A stretch of 21,803 nt of DNA from assembly GCA_002502215.1 (NCBI GenBank), contig DAPT01000120.1, positions 7,072-28,874 of the forward strand. Reading direction: 5' to 3'. Every line of letters begins with the position of its first letter. Position 1 is the stretch's first letter. Below, piece after piece: positions 1-7,530 of the stretch. The notes under the pieces are model-generated. The model was not told the DNA's origin, searched no databases, and worked only from the letters and a program-made list of their open reading frames with translations. The DNA is from Euryarchaeota archaeon UBA124 (GTDB lineage Archaea > Thermoplasmatota > Poseidoniia > Poseidoniales > Poseidoniaceae). The translations under genes and the position numbers were made by a program.

Positions 1-306
1 GGTAAACTCGACTACCTCATCGATTACAACAACGACTGGGACTGGAAGGATGGAGAGCATGAAGGCGTTGGTACCATGAGCAGCGTGCCTGGTATGATCG
101 ATTTCTGGGCAGAGAAATCCAATTGCCAAAACAGCTATTCAGACTACCAGCTCGAAGTCGAACACATCGTTCACAATGAATGCAATGGCGACGTACGCAT
201 CGAACATTATGGCATGGAGTTTCACGAGCACACGTGGCCCGAACAAGTCGGAGGCACGTACACCTATGAGCTCATTTGGGAATTCTTGAATCAATTTTCA
301 AACTGA
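1..306 (+). CDS. LpqC/PHB-depolymerase-like esterase, C-terminal part
   Basis: The reading frame is open from base 1 and ends with TGA at 304-306, so only the last 101 residues are present and the 5' end lies outside the window. The visible part has a WAEKSNCQ stretch followed by a VEHIVHNECNGD strand and an HTWPEQ motif near the end. This order matches the C-terminal half of alpha/beta-hydrolase esterases of the LpqC / poly(3-hydroxybutyrate) depolymerase family, in which the His of the G-H-T-W-P motif is the catalytic histidine. The nucleophile Ser and Asp would be upstream and cannot be checked. In this family the enzymes are usually secreted and cleave ester bonds in polyesters or feruloylated polysaccharides. 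The substrate here is unknown. The ATG at 76 is internal to the frame and is not a start. Confidence 0.6.
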   Translation, partial: GKLDYLIDYNNDWDWKDGEHEGVGTMSSVPGMIDFWAEKSNCQNSYSDYQLEVEHIVHNECNGDVRIEHYGMEFHEHTWPEQVGGTYTYELIWEFLNQFSN

Positions 307-412
307 TCAGGAATAAGGTTGCCAATCGGTTCCATTCCACGCATGCATTCCTTGCATCAAACAAAGATAACAACACGGATTGATTTTTCAAACAGACACG
401 GAGGCTTGGAAT

Positions 413-1588
413 TCATGGCCCATCGTCCCATACGAGGTTGGATTCACTGAATTCGTCGATGAGAACTTGTCCCGAACTTGTATTCTGTACGATTCGAACA
501 TACAAATCGCAGCCTGAACTGCAATCCGTTTCCCATGCGTCTGCTCTACCAAAAGCAATGACAGAACCAGGATTAATCCGCTCACTACCGAACTGGGGTA
601 TGTAAGAGCAAACTCCGTCATATCCATCATAGAAGCACTCGGTTTCTGAACCACCATCGATTGTTATGTAAAACGCCATATCGGAGATTTCCAGGAGGTC
701 CCACTTGGAGGTTTCAAGAGTTAAGAAGAAAGCTCCACGATTTGAATTATCTTGTTCAAAGGAAAAACTGTACTCATTCTTGAATTCATTATCGCACCAA
801 CTTGGAACATCGACTGAATTAACCATCGAATACCACGTATCCTGCGCATCCGCGTTCCAATTTTCTCCACTGAAGTCAAGTCGTCCTTTGCTGACCATTG
901 CAACACAATTTTCATCTGAGTTCTCCGTCAAGTCGTACTCATATACCTCTCCGTCGCCGTAATCTTCCGTTAATACTCCTTCAAGAATATTCATGAACAT
1001 GACACTACCATCAATCTTCATCTTCATGACGACTGTTGATTTTTCGTCATATGGGAACTCCTCGGAGGTCACTGTACGCTCGTAGGTGGCGGTAACCTCA
1101 TCTCCTGATTTTGTCCACGTGGTATTAAATGGCCAGTACTGATAAGGATCATCCTGCCACCAAGACGAAGATACGATTGTTCCATTGCTGTTGAAACTCA
1201 TAACATGACCAGTTTCGTCAACCCACTGTCCAACAAAATCCGCATCTCCTTCACCAAAGACGCCGAATGCGTACATAATCCCAACAGCACCAGCAATGAC
1301 AAGTACGCCCGCCAATGCAACGGCAATAATTTTCTTTTTCTCCATTCCGCCAGTTCCAACGGATTCTGGCTTTGGTAATGCCCCGCCGACAAACGGCGGA
1401 GGTAAATCGCCAAGGGGTAACGGGGAAATTCCAGGAAGAGGCATCGGGACGGGGATTTCGGGGAGGGGTGGAGCAACAGCAGGAACAGTTGGATTGAAGT
1501 CTGGATAATACTGTAGCGTGTACTCTTTCGCTTGTTCGGTTGTATAACCTTGACCGATGAGAGATTGGTAGTACTCCTCTGCTTGCAT
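413..1588 (-). CDS. Single-pass membrane protein with lipocalin-like extracellular domain
   Basis: This 391-residue protein has three visible parts. Residues 1-30 form a short charged and aromatic head (AEEYYQSLIGQGYTTEQAKEY), which I associate with Marine Group II surface proteins. Residues 33-75 are a proline-rich linker. Residues about 84-108 form one transmembrane helix preceded by KKK, so the head is probably cytoplasmic. The rest is acidic, aromatic and probably extracellular. Residues about 118-210 begin GQWVDETGHVMSF, like a lipocalin-type beta domain with its G-x-W start. The tail holds several cysteines (for example C-x-x-x-C near the end) that could form disulfides. The ATG at 1588 fits a TATA box about 25 bp upstream, suggesting a leaderless mRNA. 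Function is unknown; a surface or binding role is inferred. Confidence 0.75.
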   Translation of the reverse strand: MQAEEYYQSLIGQGYTTEQAKEYTLQYYPDFNPTVPAVAPPLPEIPVPMPLPGISPLPLGDLPPPFVGGALPKPESVGTGGMEKKKIIAVALAGVLVIAGAVGIMYAFGVFGEGDADFVGQWVDETGHVMSFNSNGTIVSSSWWQDDPYQYWPFNTTWTKSGDEVTATYERTVTSEEFPYDEKSTVVMKMKIDGSVMFMNILEGVLTEDYGDGEVYEYDLTENSDENCVAMVSKGRLDFSGENWNADAQDTWYSMVNSVDVPSWCDNEFKNEYSFSFEQDNSNRGAFFLTLETSKWDLLEISDMAFYITIDGGSETECFYDGYDGVCSYIPQFGSERINPGSVIAFGRADAWETDCSSGCDLYVRIVQNTSSGQVLIDEFSESNLVWDDGP

Positions 1589-1609
1589 GTTTCCCAGTAT
1601 TTCGTTTCG

Positions 1610-1617
1610 TATTTAGA
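1610..1617 (-). promoter_or_regulatory. TATA box for the membrane protein gene
   Basis: On the minus strand the site reads TCTAAATA. Its centre lies about 25 bp upstream of the ATG at 1588. Archaeal transcription normally starts about 22-27 bp after the TATA centre, so the predicted start falls on or next to the A of the ATG. No Shine-Dalgarno motif is visible in between. Both facts suggest a leaderless transcript. Confidence 0.5.
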
Positions 1618-1710
1618 ATGCCCGATTTCCGATGTTGAGATAAATCAACGGTCAGTTAGGCCTTGATAGGAACTAGACAGGTTCAAAGAAGAGTATCGGT
1701 TGGTCTGTGC

Positions 1711-2031
1711 ATGGTCAGTACGGAATGGCTCGAAGCAGAAGTGCTCAAAGCTGTGCCTGATGCGACAGTCGAAGTCATCGATTTGCACCGCAGTGGTGAC
1801 CATTTTCATGTCCGAATCACCAGCCCATCCTTCGAGGGGATGCGCCCACTCCAGCGCCAGAAACAGGTTTTGAATCATATGAAACAATACATTCCACACC
1901 CAGTGCATGCCATCGATCTCAAGTGCATGACACCGGAGCAAGAAGCCGTAACCGGCGACACAGCCTTTGACCCCCATGCTGGCGGTCAAGGCGTTCACAT
2001 TCGACGTATTAACCGTCAAAAAGAGGAATAA
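1711..2031 (+). CDS. bolA: BolA family protein
   Basis: This 106-residue protein shows the BolA pattern: an N-terminal helix (STEWLEAEVLKAVP), the strand VEVIDLHRSGDHFHVRITS, an FEGMRPLQRQKQV segment, and the VHAIDL strand with the conserved histidine that coordinates Fe-S clusters in BolA-glutaredoxin complexes. The usual R-H in the middle loop is R-Q here. About 20 extra residues follow the fold. The frame is open further upstream from a TTG, but the ATG at 1711 is the only ATG that starts the BolA fold cleanly. The gene ends 2 bp before the CGFS glutaredoxin gene and is probably cotranscribed with it. In well-studied systems the two proteins form a [2Fe-2S]-bridged heterodimer that delivers or stores clusters. 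That role is inferred here from homology and linkage. Confidence 0.85.
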   Translation: MVSTEWLEAEVLKAVPDATVEVIDLHRSGDHFHVRITSPSFEGMRPLQRQKQVLNHMKQYIPHPVHAIDLKCMTPEQEAVTGDTAFDPHAGGQGVHIRRINRQKEE

Positions 2032-2033
2032 AC

Positions 2034-2354
2034 ATGGATTGGACACCTGAAGAATTGCAAGCTATCGTTGATGAACACGCCTTGGTGTTGTTCATGAAAG
2101 GAACACCGGACCAAGCCCAGTGTGGCTTTTCGAATCGCGCTGCACAAGTTATGCAAGCGCTTGGTGAACCCTTTGCAGCCGTCAACATTCTTACCGACCC
2201 ACGAGCTATTCCGAGCGTATGCACCTGGTCAGACTTCCCGACCATGCCACAAGTCTTCGTTCATGGCGAATTAATTGGTGGATCCGACATTGCTCTTGAA
2301 ATGTTGAACGATGGTTCACTTCGAGAGATGTTTGATGCTGGGCGACAAGCCTGA
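2034..2354 (+). CDS. Monothiol CGFS glutaredoxin
   Basis: This 106-residue protein matches the Grx4/GrxD class. It has K22 in FMKGTP, the active-site CGFS at residues 30-33, a WSDFPTMPQVFV segment with the cis-proline TMP motif, and GGSDI for glutathione contact. CGFS glutaredoxins have little thiol-reductase activity and act in Fe-S cluster transfer, binding a [2Fe-2S] cluster between two monomers or with a BolA partner, with thiol ligands from glutathione or a substitute. The bolA gene lies directly upstream with a 2-bp gap. The TGA at 2352-2354 touches the stop of the convergent dehydrogenase gene with no spacer. Family assignment is firm. Which low-molecular-weight thiol it uses in an archaeon is open. 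Confidence 0.92.
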   Translation: MDWTPEELQAIVDEHALVLFMKGTPDQAQCGFSNRAAQVMQALGEPFAAVNILTDPRAIPSVCTWSDFPTMPQVFVHGELIGGSDIALEMLNDGSLREMFDAGRQA

Positions 2355-3731
2355 TCAAATCGGTTTACCAATTGCATGGGTTGTCCATCCCATGGACTTG
2401 AGATCTTCCAAATCAAGAACACGTCGGCCATCGTACAGGATTGGCGTACGCATATTGTTGAGCAAGGCACACCAATCGATTTCCAGACAAGCTTTGTGTG
2501 CAGTAACGAGGATGACCAAATCATATCCTTCGGCATCTGAGATATCTTCAACACGCACAACGCCTTCAGGATACAAAGCAGATTCAATATGAGGATCCCA
2601 AGCACCGACCTCGATGTTTTTGCCCATCAATGTTGCAGCCAAAGGTTCAGCTGGTGTTTCACGTGGGTCGCCAACTTCTGCTTTGTAGGACCAACCGAGA
2701 AGCAATATTTTTGCTTCACCAGCAGGAACACCTGCGCTCCAAAGCAAATCGGTAACAACGCCTGCAACATGACTCGGCATTGACCGATTCACTGCCCGAG
2801 CAGCAGTAATCAGGCCAGCAGGTACACCCACATCAGCAGCCCGTTGAATCATGTAATACGGATCGACAGGAATGCAGTGACCACCAACACCCACGCCCGG
2901 TGTGTAACGATGGAAATTCCACTTGGTTGCCGCAGCAGTGAGGACGTCTTCAACGTCGACATCCAATGCAGGGAAGATTCGTGCAAGCTCATTCACTAAT
3001 GCAATATTGATGTCTCGCTGAACATTTTCAATAACTTTCGCAGCTTCTGCAACTTCGAGTTTGCCAACATATCGGACATCTTCTGATGTTAATTTGGAAT
3101 ACAATTCAACCAGCTTCTCTCCAACCTCAGGATTGGAACATCCAATAACACGTGCAACTTGCCGCACTCCGTGCGCAGGGTCACCTGGATTGAATCGTTC
3201 TGGGCAATAGGCAATTTCAACATCTTCTCCAATAATCAATCCTAATTCTTCGATGATTGGAAGCCATGTTTCAGTCGTGACGCCAGGATAAACTGTCGAT
3301 TCAAGAACAACAATCGTGTTCGACCCCTTAGGAATTGCCTTAAAAACGGCTCTTCCAGCAGCTGCAACATAGGAAAGGTCGGGCTTCAGATCGTGCGTAA
3401 CAGGAGTTGGAACGGTCACGAGCACAATATCACACTTCGGAACAGCTTCTGATGTGGAGGTTGTGATGTGCCAGCGTTCGGTGCCGGGCTTTGGGACGAT
3501 GTCGTCCACGTCCGGGTCGCCTGTTGGGTTTTCTCCGGCCTTGACCATGTCAACGGTTCGCTGGGATACGTCAACGCCCCAGACATTGAAACCTGCATCA
3601 TGGAAACCGATGGCAGTAGGCAGGCCGACATAACCCAATCCAATGATACCAACGGTTAAATTAGTAAACTCGGAAGAATTGCCTAACACAGCATCTAGAG
3701 TCATATATCCACGCTGAAGGCTCGGGTTCAT
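2355..3731 (-). CDS. UDP-HexNAc (GlcNAc/ManNAc-type) 6-dehydrogenase
   Basis: This nucleotide-sugar dehydrogenase oxidises C6 of a UDP-hexosamine to the uronic acid, using two NAD+. Visible motifs are the Rossmann GLGYVGLPTA (about residue 31), STVYPGVT, CPERFNPGD, and GGHCIPVDPYY with the catalytic Cys at about residue 286. The C-terminal UDP-binding domain carries GWSYKAEVGDPRETPA. The 458-residue length is normal for the UDP-GlcNAc/UDP-ManNAc group (WbpA, WbpO, TviB, WecC). The sequence alone does not fix the substrate. The linked WbpP/TviC-like epimerase favours a GlcNAc/GalNAc route. The ATG at 3731 is chosen over a TTG one codon upstream; the ATG at 3704 is a second option. The gene is the first of the glycan island and diverges from the glycosyltransferase at 3820. 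Confidence 0.88.
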   Translation of the reverse strand: MNPSLQRGYMTLDAVLGNSSEFTNLTVGIIGLGYVGLPTAIGFHDAGFNVWGVDVSQRTVDMVKAGENPTGDPDVDDIVPKPGTERWHITTSTSEAVPKCDIVLVTVPTPVTHDLKPDLSYVAAAGRAVFKAIPKGSNTIVVLESTVYPGVTTETWLPIIEELGLIIGEDVEIAYCPERFNPGDPAHGVRQVARVIGCSNPEVGEKLVELYSKLTSEDVRYVGKLEVAEAAKVIENVQRDINIALVNELARIFPALDVDVEDVLTAAATKWNFHRYTPGVGVGGHCIPVDPYYMIQRAADVGVPAGLITAARAVNRSMPSHVAGVVTDLLWSAGVPAGEAKILLLGWSYKAEVGDPRETPAEPLAATLMGKNIEVGAWDPHIESALYPEGVVRVEDISDAEGYDLVILVTAHKACLEIDWCALLNNMRTPILYDGRRVLDLEDLKSMGWTTHAIGKPI

Positions 3732-3766
3732 CAACTCATTGGTGAGCCTGATAAAATCTTATTGGC

Positions 3767-3772
3767 TTATAT
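3767..3772. promoter_or_regulatory. Possible shared TATA element of a divergent gene pair
   Basis: TTATAT on the plus strand (ATATAA on the minus strand) sits in the 88-bp gap between the divergent genes starting at 3731 and 3820. Using the usual 22-27 bp distance, starts would fall near 3795 on the plus strand and near 3744 on the minus strand, leaving short leaders on both sides. The site is only a six-base match, so this is a suggestion. Confidence 0.3.
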
Positions 3773-3819
3773 CCGTTTCGGTTGGCAATACTCAATAACT
3801 TACCTTCATTGCCGTTGAT

Positions 3820-5166
3820 ATGGACGAAGGAAAAAGCCCCTCTTTCGGCTCATTGCATTCCAAAGAGTCCAGAGATGAGAAATATCGGAGAGAACTCGTT
3901 CGAATTCGTAAATCTTCGTCTTTTCGAATTGGAACCCACCTTGTCCGTTCTATTGAACAACCTTGGCGTTTCCCACTGCTTCTGTTTTCGTTCCCATGGC
4001 TTCTCATGTCAATTGTTCTTGAGCGACTTGGAAGAAAATCTCACCCAGTCGATGGCACGAAATCAATACAGTCTGGCGATTTAAGAAAATCAATAGTGAT
4101 GTTTCCTACAAATGGAGTGGGTTTTGGCCATTTCACGCGAATGTTGGCACTTGCTCGAAGGGTTCGTAAGATCGACCCGGAAATTGAAATCATTTTCTTC
4201 ACAACAATGCCAACACTCCACCTCTTGAAGCGCGAAGGTTTTGCAGCCTATCACATACCAGGACGAAAAAAATTTGACAACATGGATGCAGCAACTTGGA
4301 ACATGCTCACTGAAGAAATGTTAGCGAATGTGTTTACAATACATCGACCCTCTCTCTTCATATTTGATGGAGCGTTTCCCTATCGTGGGATGCTCAACGC
4401 AATTCAAACTGATACGGGAATGAAAAAAATATGGATACGTCGCGGAACATTCCGTAAAGGTGGGACAAAAATTCCTGTTGACAGTATCAATCACTTTCAA
4501 TTCATCATAAATCCGAAGGATAGTGTTAGCGAAACCTACGATGATGACGATGTGATGGATTTCAAACCCGCGATTATTCGTAGCGACCCAATAATTTATC
4601 TCGATGAGATTGAATTAAGGCCTCGAAATGATCTTCGTGATAGGCTAGGAATTCCTCATGAAGCAGTAGTGGTTTATGTTCAACTGGGTGCCGGCCAAAT
4701 TAATGATATCCAGTCAGATATCAGCACGTGCTTGAAGATTCTTGAACAGTATGAGAATGCTTATGTCGTACTTGGTGAGTCCTTAATCGGTGGTCGAATC
4801 CCTTCCATAGGTGGTCGGGTTCGAATAATTTCAGAATATCCGAATTCTCTTGATTTTCGCGCGTTTGACTTCACCATAATGGCAGCAGGGTACAATTCAT
4901 ACCACGAAGCAATACGATTTTCTTTGCCAACTCTCTGTATTCCAAATATGAACACTGGAATGGATGATCAACTGGCTCGAGCAGAGGTCGCAGAAAAAGC
5001 AGGGGCAATGATTGTTTTACGTGAAGTGAGCGAGGATAAAGTCGCTGTAGCCATTGACAGATTGATGGATCCTGAAGTGAGAAGGCTCATGATAGAACGC
5101 TGCGAAAGTTTGCACCGGCCAAACGGAGCCAATCAACTCGCCAAATGGTTGGTTAACGCGATTTGA
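3820..5166 (+). CDS. MurG/GT28-like GT-B glycosyltransferase
   Basis: This 448-residue protein has a basic N-terminal segment with a hydrophobic amphipathic stretch (residues about 34-71, including FPLLLFSFPWLLMSIVLE), probably a membrane-contact region. From about residue 90 a GT-B fold begins with FPTNGVGFGHFTRMLALA, matching the glycine-rich loop of MurG and related UDP-sugar transferases. The C-terminal half has VYVQLGAGQIND and then MAAGYNSYHEAIRF with LPTLCIPN and DDQLARA, the usual GT28 donor-binding region. It probably transfers a UDP-activated sugar onto a lipid-linked or growing glycan at the inner membrane face. Acceptor and donor are unknown. The last 14 bases overlap the 3' end of the convergent PP-loop gene. 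The ATG at 3820 keeps the N-terminal segment; a later start would remove it. Confidence 0.75.
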   Translation: MDEGKSPSFGSLHSKESRDEKYRRELVRIRKSSSFRIGTHLVRSIEQPWRFPLLLFSFPWLLMSIVLERLGRKSHPVDGTKSIQSGDLRKSIVMFPTNGVGFGHFTRMLALARRVRKIDPEIEIIFFTTMPTLHLLKREGFAAYHIPGRKKFDNMDAATWNMLTEEMLANVFTIHRPSLFIFDGAFPYRGMLNAIQTDTGMKKIWIRRGTFRKGGTKIPVDSINHFQFIINPKDSVSETYDDDDVMDFKPAIIRSDPIIYLDEIELRPRNDLRDRLGIPHEAVVVYVQLGAGQINDIQSDISTCLKILEQYENAYVVLGESLIGGRIPSIGGRVRIISEYPNSLDFRAFDFTIMAAGYNSYHEAIRFSLPTLCIPNMNTGMDDQLARAEVAEKAGAMIVLREVSEDKVAVAIDRLMDPEVRRLMIERCESLHRPNGANQLAKWLVNAI

Positions 5167-6454
5167 GGCTTCTATTCATTTTTTCAACCAATAAGTTAGA
5201 CTTTTGAACAGTACTTGGCGAATCGATAAGCTCGAGCATGCTCCAAGAGGTAAGTTTAGATTCATCTCCTTTGTCCATCTCAGGAAGATATTTGAGGATT
5301 TTTTCGCGGATGGTCGAACGGTATTTTTCAGGAATGAGTTCAATTGAAGGCGAATACCATTTCCCAAGCCAGGTCAAATCATTCTCGGTTCCCTCGACTC
5401 TGTCTTTTAAGAGAGAAAAGAGAATATGGTTTGAATTCAATCGATGAGTGGACCACGTCAATATGTTTTCATGTTTTATTGGGATCTGACTTAAGAACCT
5501 ACATGCTTCTCTGTTGTTAAAAATTTCATCGAGATATGCTGAGTCAAGTTGATTATCAAGAATTGCATTGTCTAACAACTGCTTTCGAAAGCATTTCCAA
5601 CAATTCAAGCAAGGTTTTTTCCAAGTACCACGCATACACGATTGCGCTACAAAGCCGATAGGTGCCTCATTACAGATGATCGAAGTTCCAACTTCACTGA
5701 TACCTGCAACTGGCAAAATGAATGGTAAACCCGCTGCTCGAAACAATCCACCCCAGTGGGTATAGTGATGGCCATGTGGATAATCTCGGTATAGCCTATG
5801 GCCAGTTCCATATGTCGATTCCATTATTGTGCCAAATCCAATACAATCGAGATTGAGGTATTCTGCCATTAGCACTGCTGGAACTGAATTCGCTACATCT
5901 ACCGGAAAACCCACTGGCGAACGAACATATTCTAAATCACAAGTTACAATGTGCATATCATAACCTAATCGCTTAACTTCTTGACACGATTTAAGTGCGG
6001 CGTCCTTGTCATACAATGATTTCTCACGAAGTGGGCGGTCCATGAAAGTCGGAGCGGTATTTGGCGGCATCAACCCCAATGCAGCGGTTGAGTCAACTCC
6101 TCCACTAAACGCGAGCCCAGGTCGCGCATTTTTCCCTGGACTCCAAGGTCTTAATGAATCATCTACCGGGCCAATTTTGTAACGCGATGCACTTTGATTG
6201 TGTTGATCTCCAAATCTTTTGCTTACTGGTTTTGGAAAAGTTAATGATTTCCCAACAAAGGGATGGGTAATCATCATGATACAGAGCGCTAAGTGATCTG
6301 GGTGGATTGTATCAGGATCAATTTGATTTGGTAAATGAATTTCGGTTGTTCTGGAACCAAGACTTACCTTTTCAGTTGGTTGGAGTATGTCCTGTTCCTC
6401 CGGTTCCAGAATAAAAAGGCACAACCCTGGAGATTGTTCCAATCTTACCTTCAT
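5153..6454 (-). CDS. QueC-like PP-loop ATPase of the glycan cluster
   Basis: This 433-residue protein carries an ATP-pyrophosphatase P-loop, LAFSGGVDSTAA, at about residues 114-125. It has a cysteine cluster C273-x8-C282-x2-C285-x2-C288 followed by FRKQ, laid out like the zinc site of QueC-type 7-cyano-7-deazaguanine synthases. The N-terminal 110 residues are not recognised. PP-loop enzymes adenylate a carbonyl or carboxylate oxygen for attack by nitrogen or sulfur. The start codon follows the stop of the UDP-HexNAc epimerase with no gap, so the two are surely cotranscribed. This argues for a sugar substrate, possibly a uronate, rather than a queuosine precursor. Family-level fold is fairly sure; the reaction is not known. 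The last 14 bases overlap the convergent glycosyltransferase gene. Confidence 0.7.
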   Translation of the reverse strand: MKVRLEQSPGLCLFILEPEEQDILQPTEKVSLGSRTTEIHLPNQIDPDTIHPDHLALCIMMITHPFVGKSLTFPKPVSKRFGDQHNQSASRYKIGPVDDSLRPWSPGKNARPGLAFSGGVDSTAALGLMPPNTAPTFMDRPLREKSLYDKDAALKSCQEVKRLGYDMHIVTCDLEYVRSPVGFPVDVANSVPAVLMAEYLNLDCIGFGTIMESTYGTGHRLYRDYPHGHHYTHWGGLFRAAGLPFILPVAGISEVGTSIICNEAPIGFVAQSCMRGTWKKPCLNCWKCFRKQLLDNAILDNQLDSAYLDEIFNNREACRFLSQIPIKHENILTWSTHRLNSNHILFSLLKDRVEGTENDLTWLGKWYSPSIELIPEKYRSTIREKILKYLPEMDKGDESKLTSWSMLELIDSPSTVQKSNLLVEKMNRSLKSR

Positions 6455-7447
6455 TCAATCACCGCATAGAGAATTCCAGTACCAACTCATGGCTTCTTGA
6501 AGTCCTTGTTGGAAATCGTACCGTGGACTGTATTCTAGATGAGAAATGGCTTTATCGATATTTGCTATTGAATGGCGAATATCACCTGGCCGCTCATCAA
6601 CATATGTGGGTTCAACTGAGAGGAGGGAGGGATCGAATTTCGAGAGAAGAGTACGTATCGACAAAAAGAGCTCATTAATCGAAATTCGGCTTCCGCATGC
6701 AACATTATAAATCCCACCAAAAGCATCTGTATTCGAAGTCGATAAAGCGTTCAAATTCATCTGAACAACATTATCGATATAGGTAAAATCACGCGTTTGC
6801 TCACCGTCTCCAAATACAACCGGGGATTCAAGTTGAAGAAGAGATTCAACAAACTTAGGTATGACTGCAGCATACTGTCCATTGGGATCTTGACGACGGC
6901 CAAATACATTGAAATAACGTAATCCAATTGTTTCCATTCCATGAATTTGGTGAAAAACTTGGGCGTAAGATTCATTCACCATTTTGGTGACTGCGTATGG
7001 GGAAAGGGGTGTTCCTGTACTGTGTTCAATTTTTGGAATAGTTGCATCACTCCCATACACAGATGAACTCGAGGCAAAAACAAAACGCTGAATTCCTGCT
7101 TCTTGAGCAGCAATAAGTACGTTTAGATTCCCAGAGATGTTTATTGCATTTGTCGTCTTTGGGTCTTCAACTGAACGAGGTACTGAGCCGAGGGCTGCTT
7201 GGTGGCAGACATGCGTACAACCAGTGATCGCAGATTGACATGTTTCCAAATCTCGTATATCTCCTTCGATAAACTTGAATTTCTCATTATCAAGTAAATG
7301 TTCAATGTTCTCTTTCCGACCTGTTAAGAAATTATCGAGACAAACAACCTCAGAGCCTGCTTCAATCAAAGCATCACAGATGTTTGAGCCAATGAATCCT
7401 GCTCCCCCTGTCACGAGAATGCGAGATTTCGAGAACATATCTCCCAT
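6455..7447 (-). CDS. UDP-GlcNAc 4-epimerase (WbpP/TviC-like SDR)
   Basis: This extended short-chain dehydrogenase of 330 residues has TGGAGFIGS (about residues 13-21) for NAD binding, a serine run at 126-129, and the catalytic Y151-x3-K155 (YAVTK). RYFNVFGRRQDPNGQYAA and the ERPGDIRHS segment are typical of the WbpP/TviC branch, which interconverts UDP-GlcNAc and UDP-GalNAc or their uronic acids. The dehydrogenase at 2355-3731 supplies the other half of that pathway. The PP-loop gene follows with zero spacing (TGA then ATG). The gene diverges from the amidotransferase gene at 7531. A start at the second ATG, 9 bases downstream, is equally possible. Close relatives act on UDP-Glc or other nucleotide sugars, so the exact substrate is inferred. 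Confidence 0.82.
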   Translation of the reverse strand: MGDMFSKSRILVTGGAGFIGSNICDALIEAGSEVVCLDNFLTGRKENIEHLLDNEKFKFIEGDIRDLETCQSAITGCTHVCHQAALGSVPRSVEDPKTTNAINISGNLNVLIAAQEAGIQRFVFASSSSVYGSDATIPKIEHSTGTPLSPYAVTKMVNESYAQVFHQIHGMETIGLRYFNVFGRRQDPNGQYAAVIPKFVESLLQLESPVVFGDGEQTRDFTYIDNVVQMNLNALSTSNTDAFGGIYNVACGSRISINELFLSIRTLLSKFDPSLLSVEPTYVDERPGDIRHSIANIDKAISHLEYSPRYDFQQGLQEAMSWYWNSLCGD

Positions 7448-7530
7448 GGATTAACGTGGAGCATGTAGGTTATGAGTCCATCCCCTCAGACTCAATAAGT
7501 AGTATTGATTCGGAATAATCAGGGAGAAAA

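Noticed and set aside
343..357. Hairpin ATGCA/TGCAT after the esterase stop as a terminator
   Set aside because: Only a 5-bp stem with no T-tract; too weak to call.
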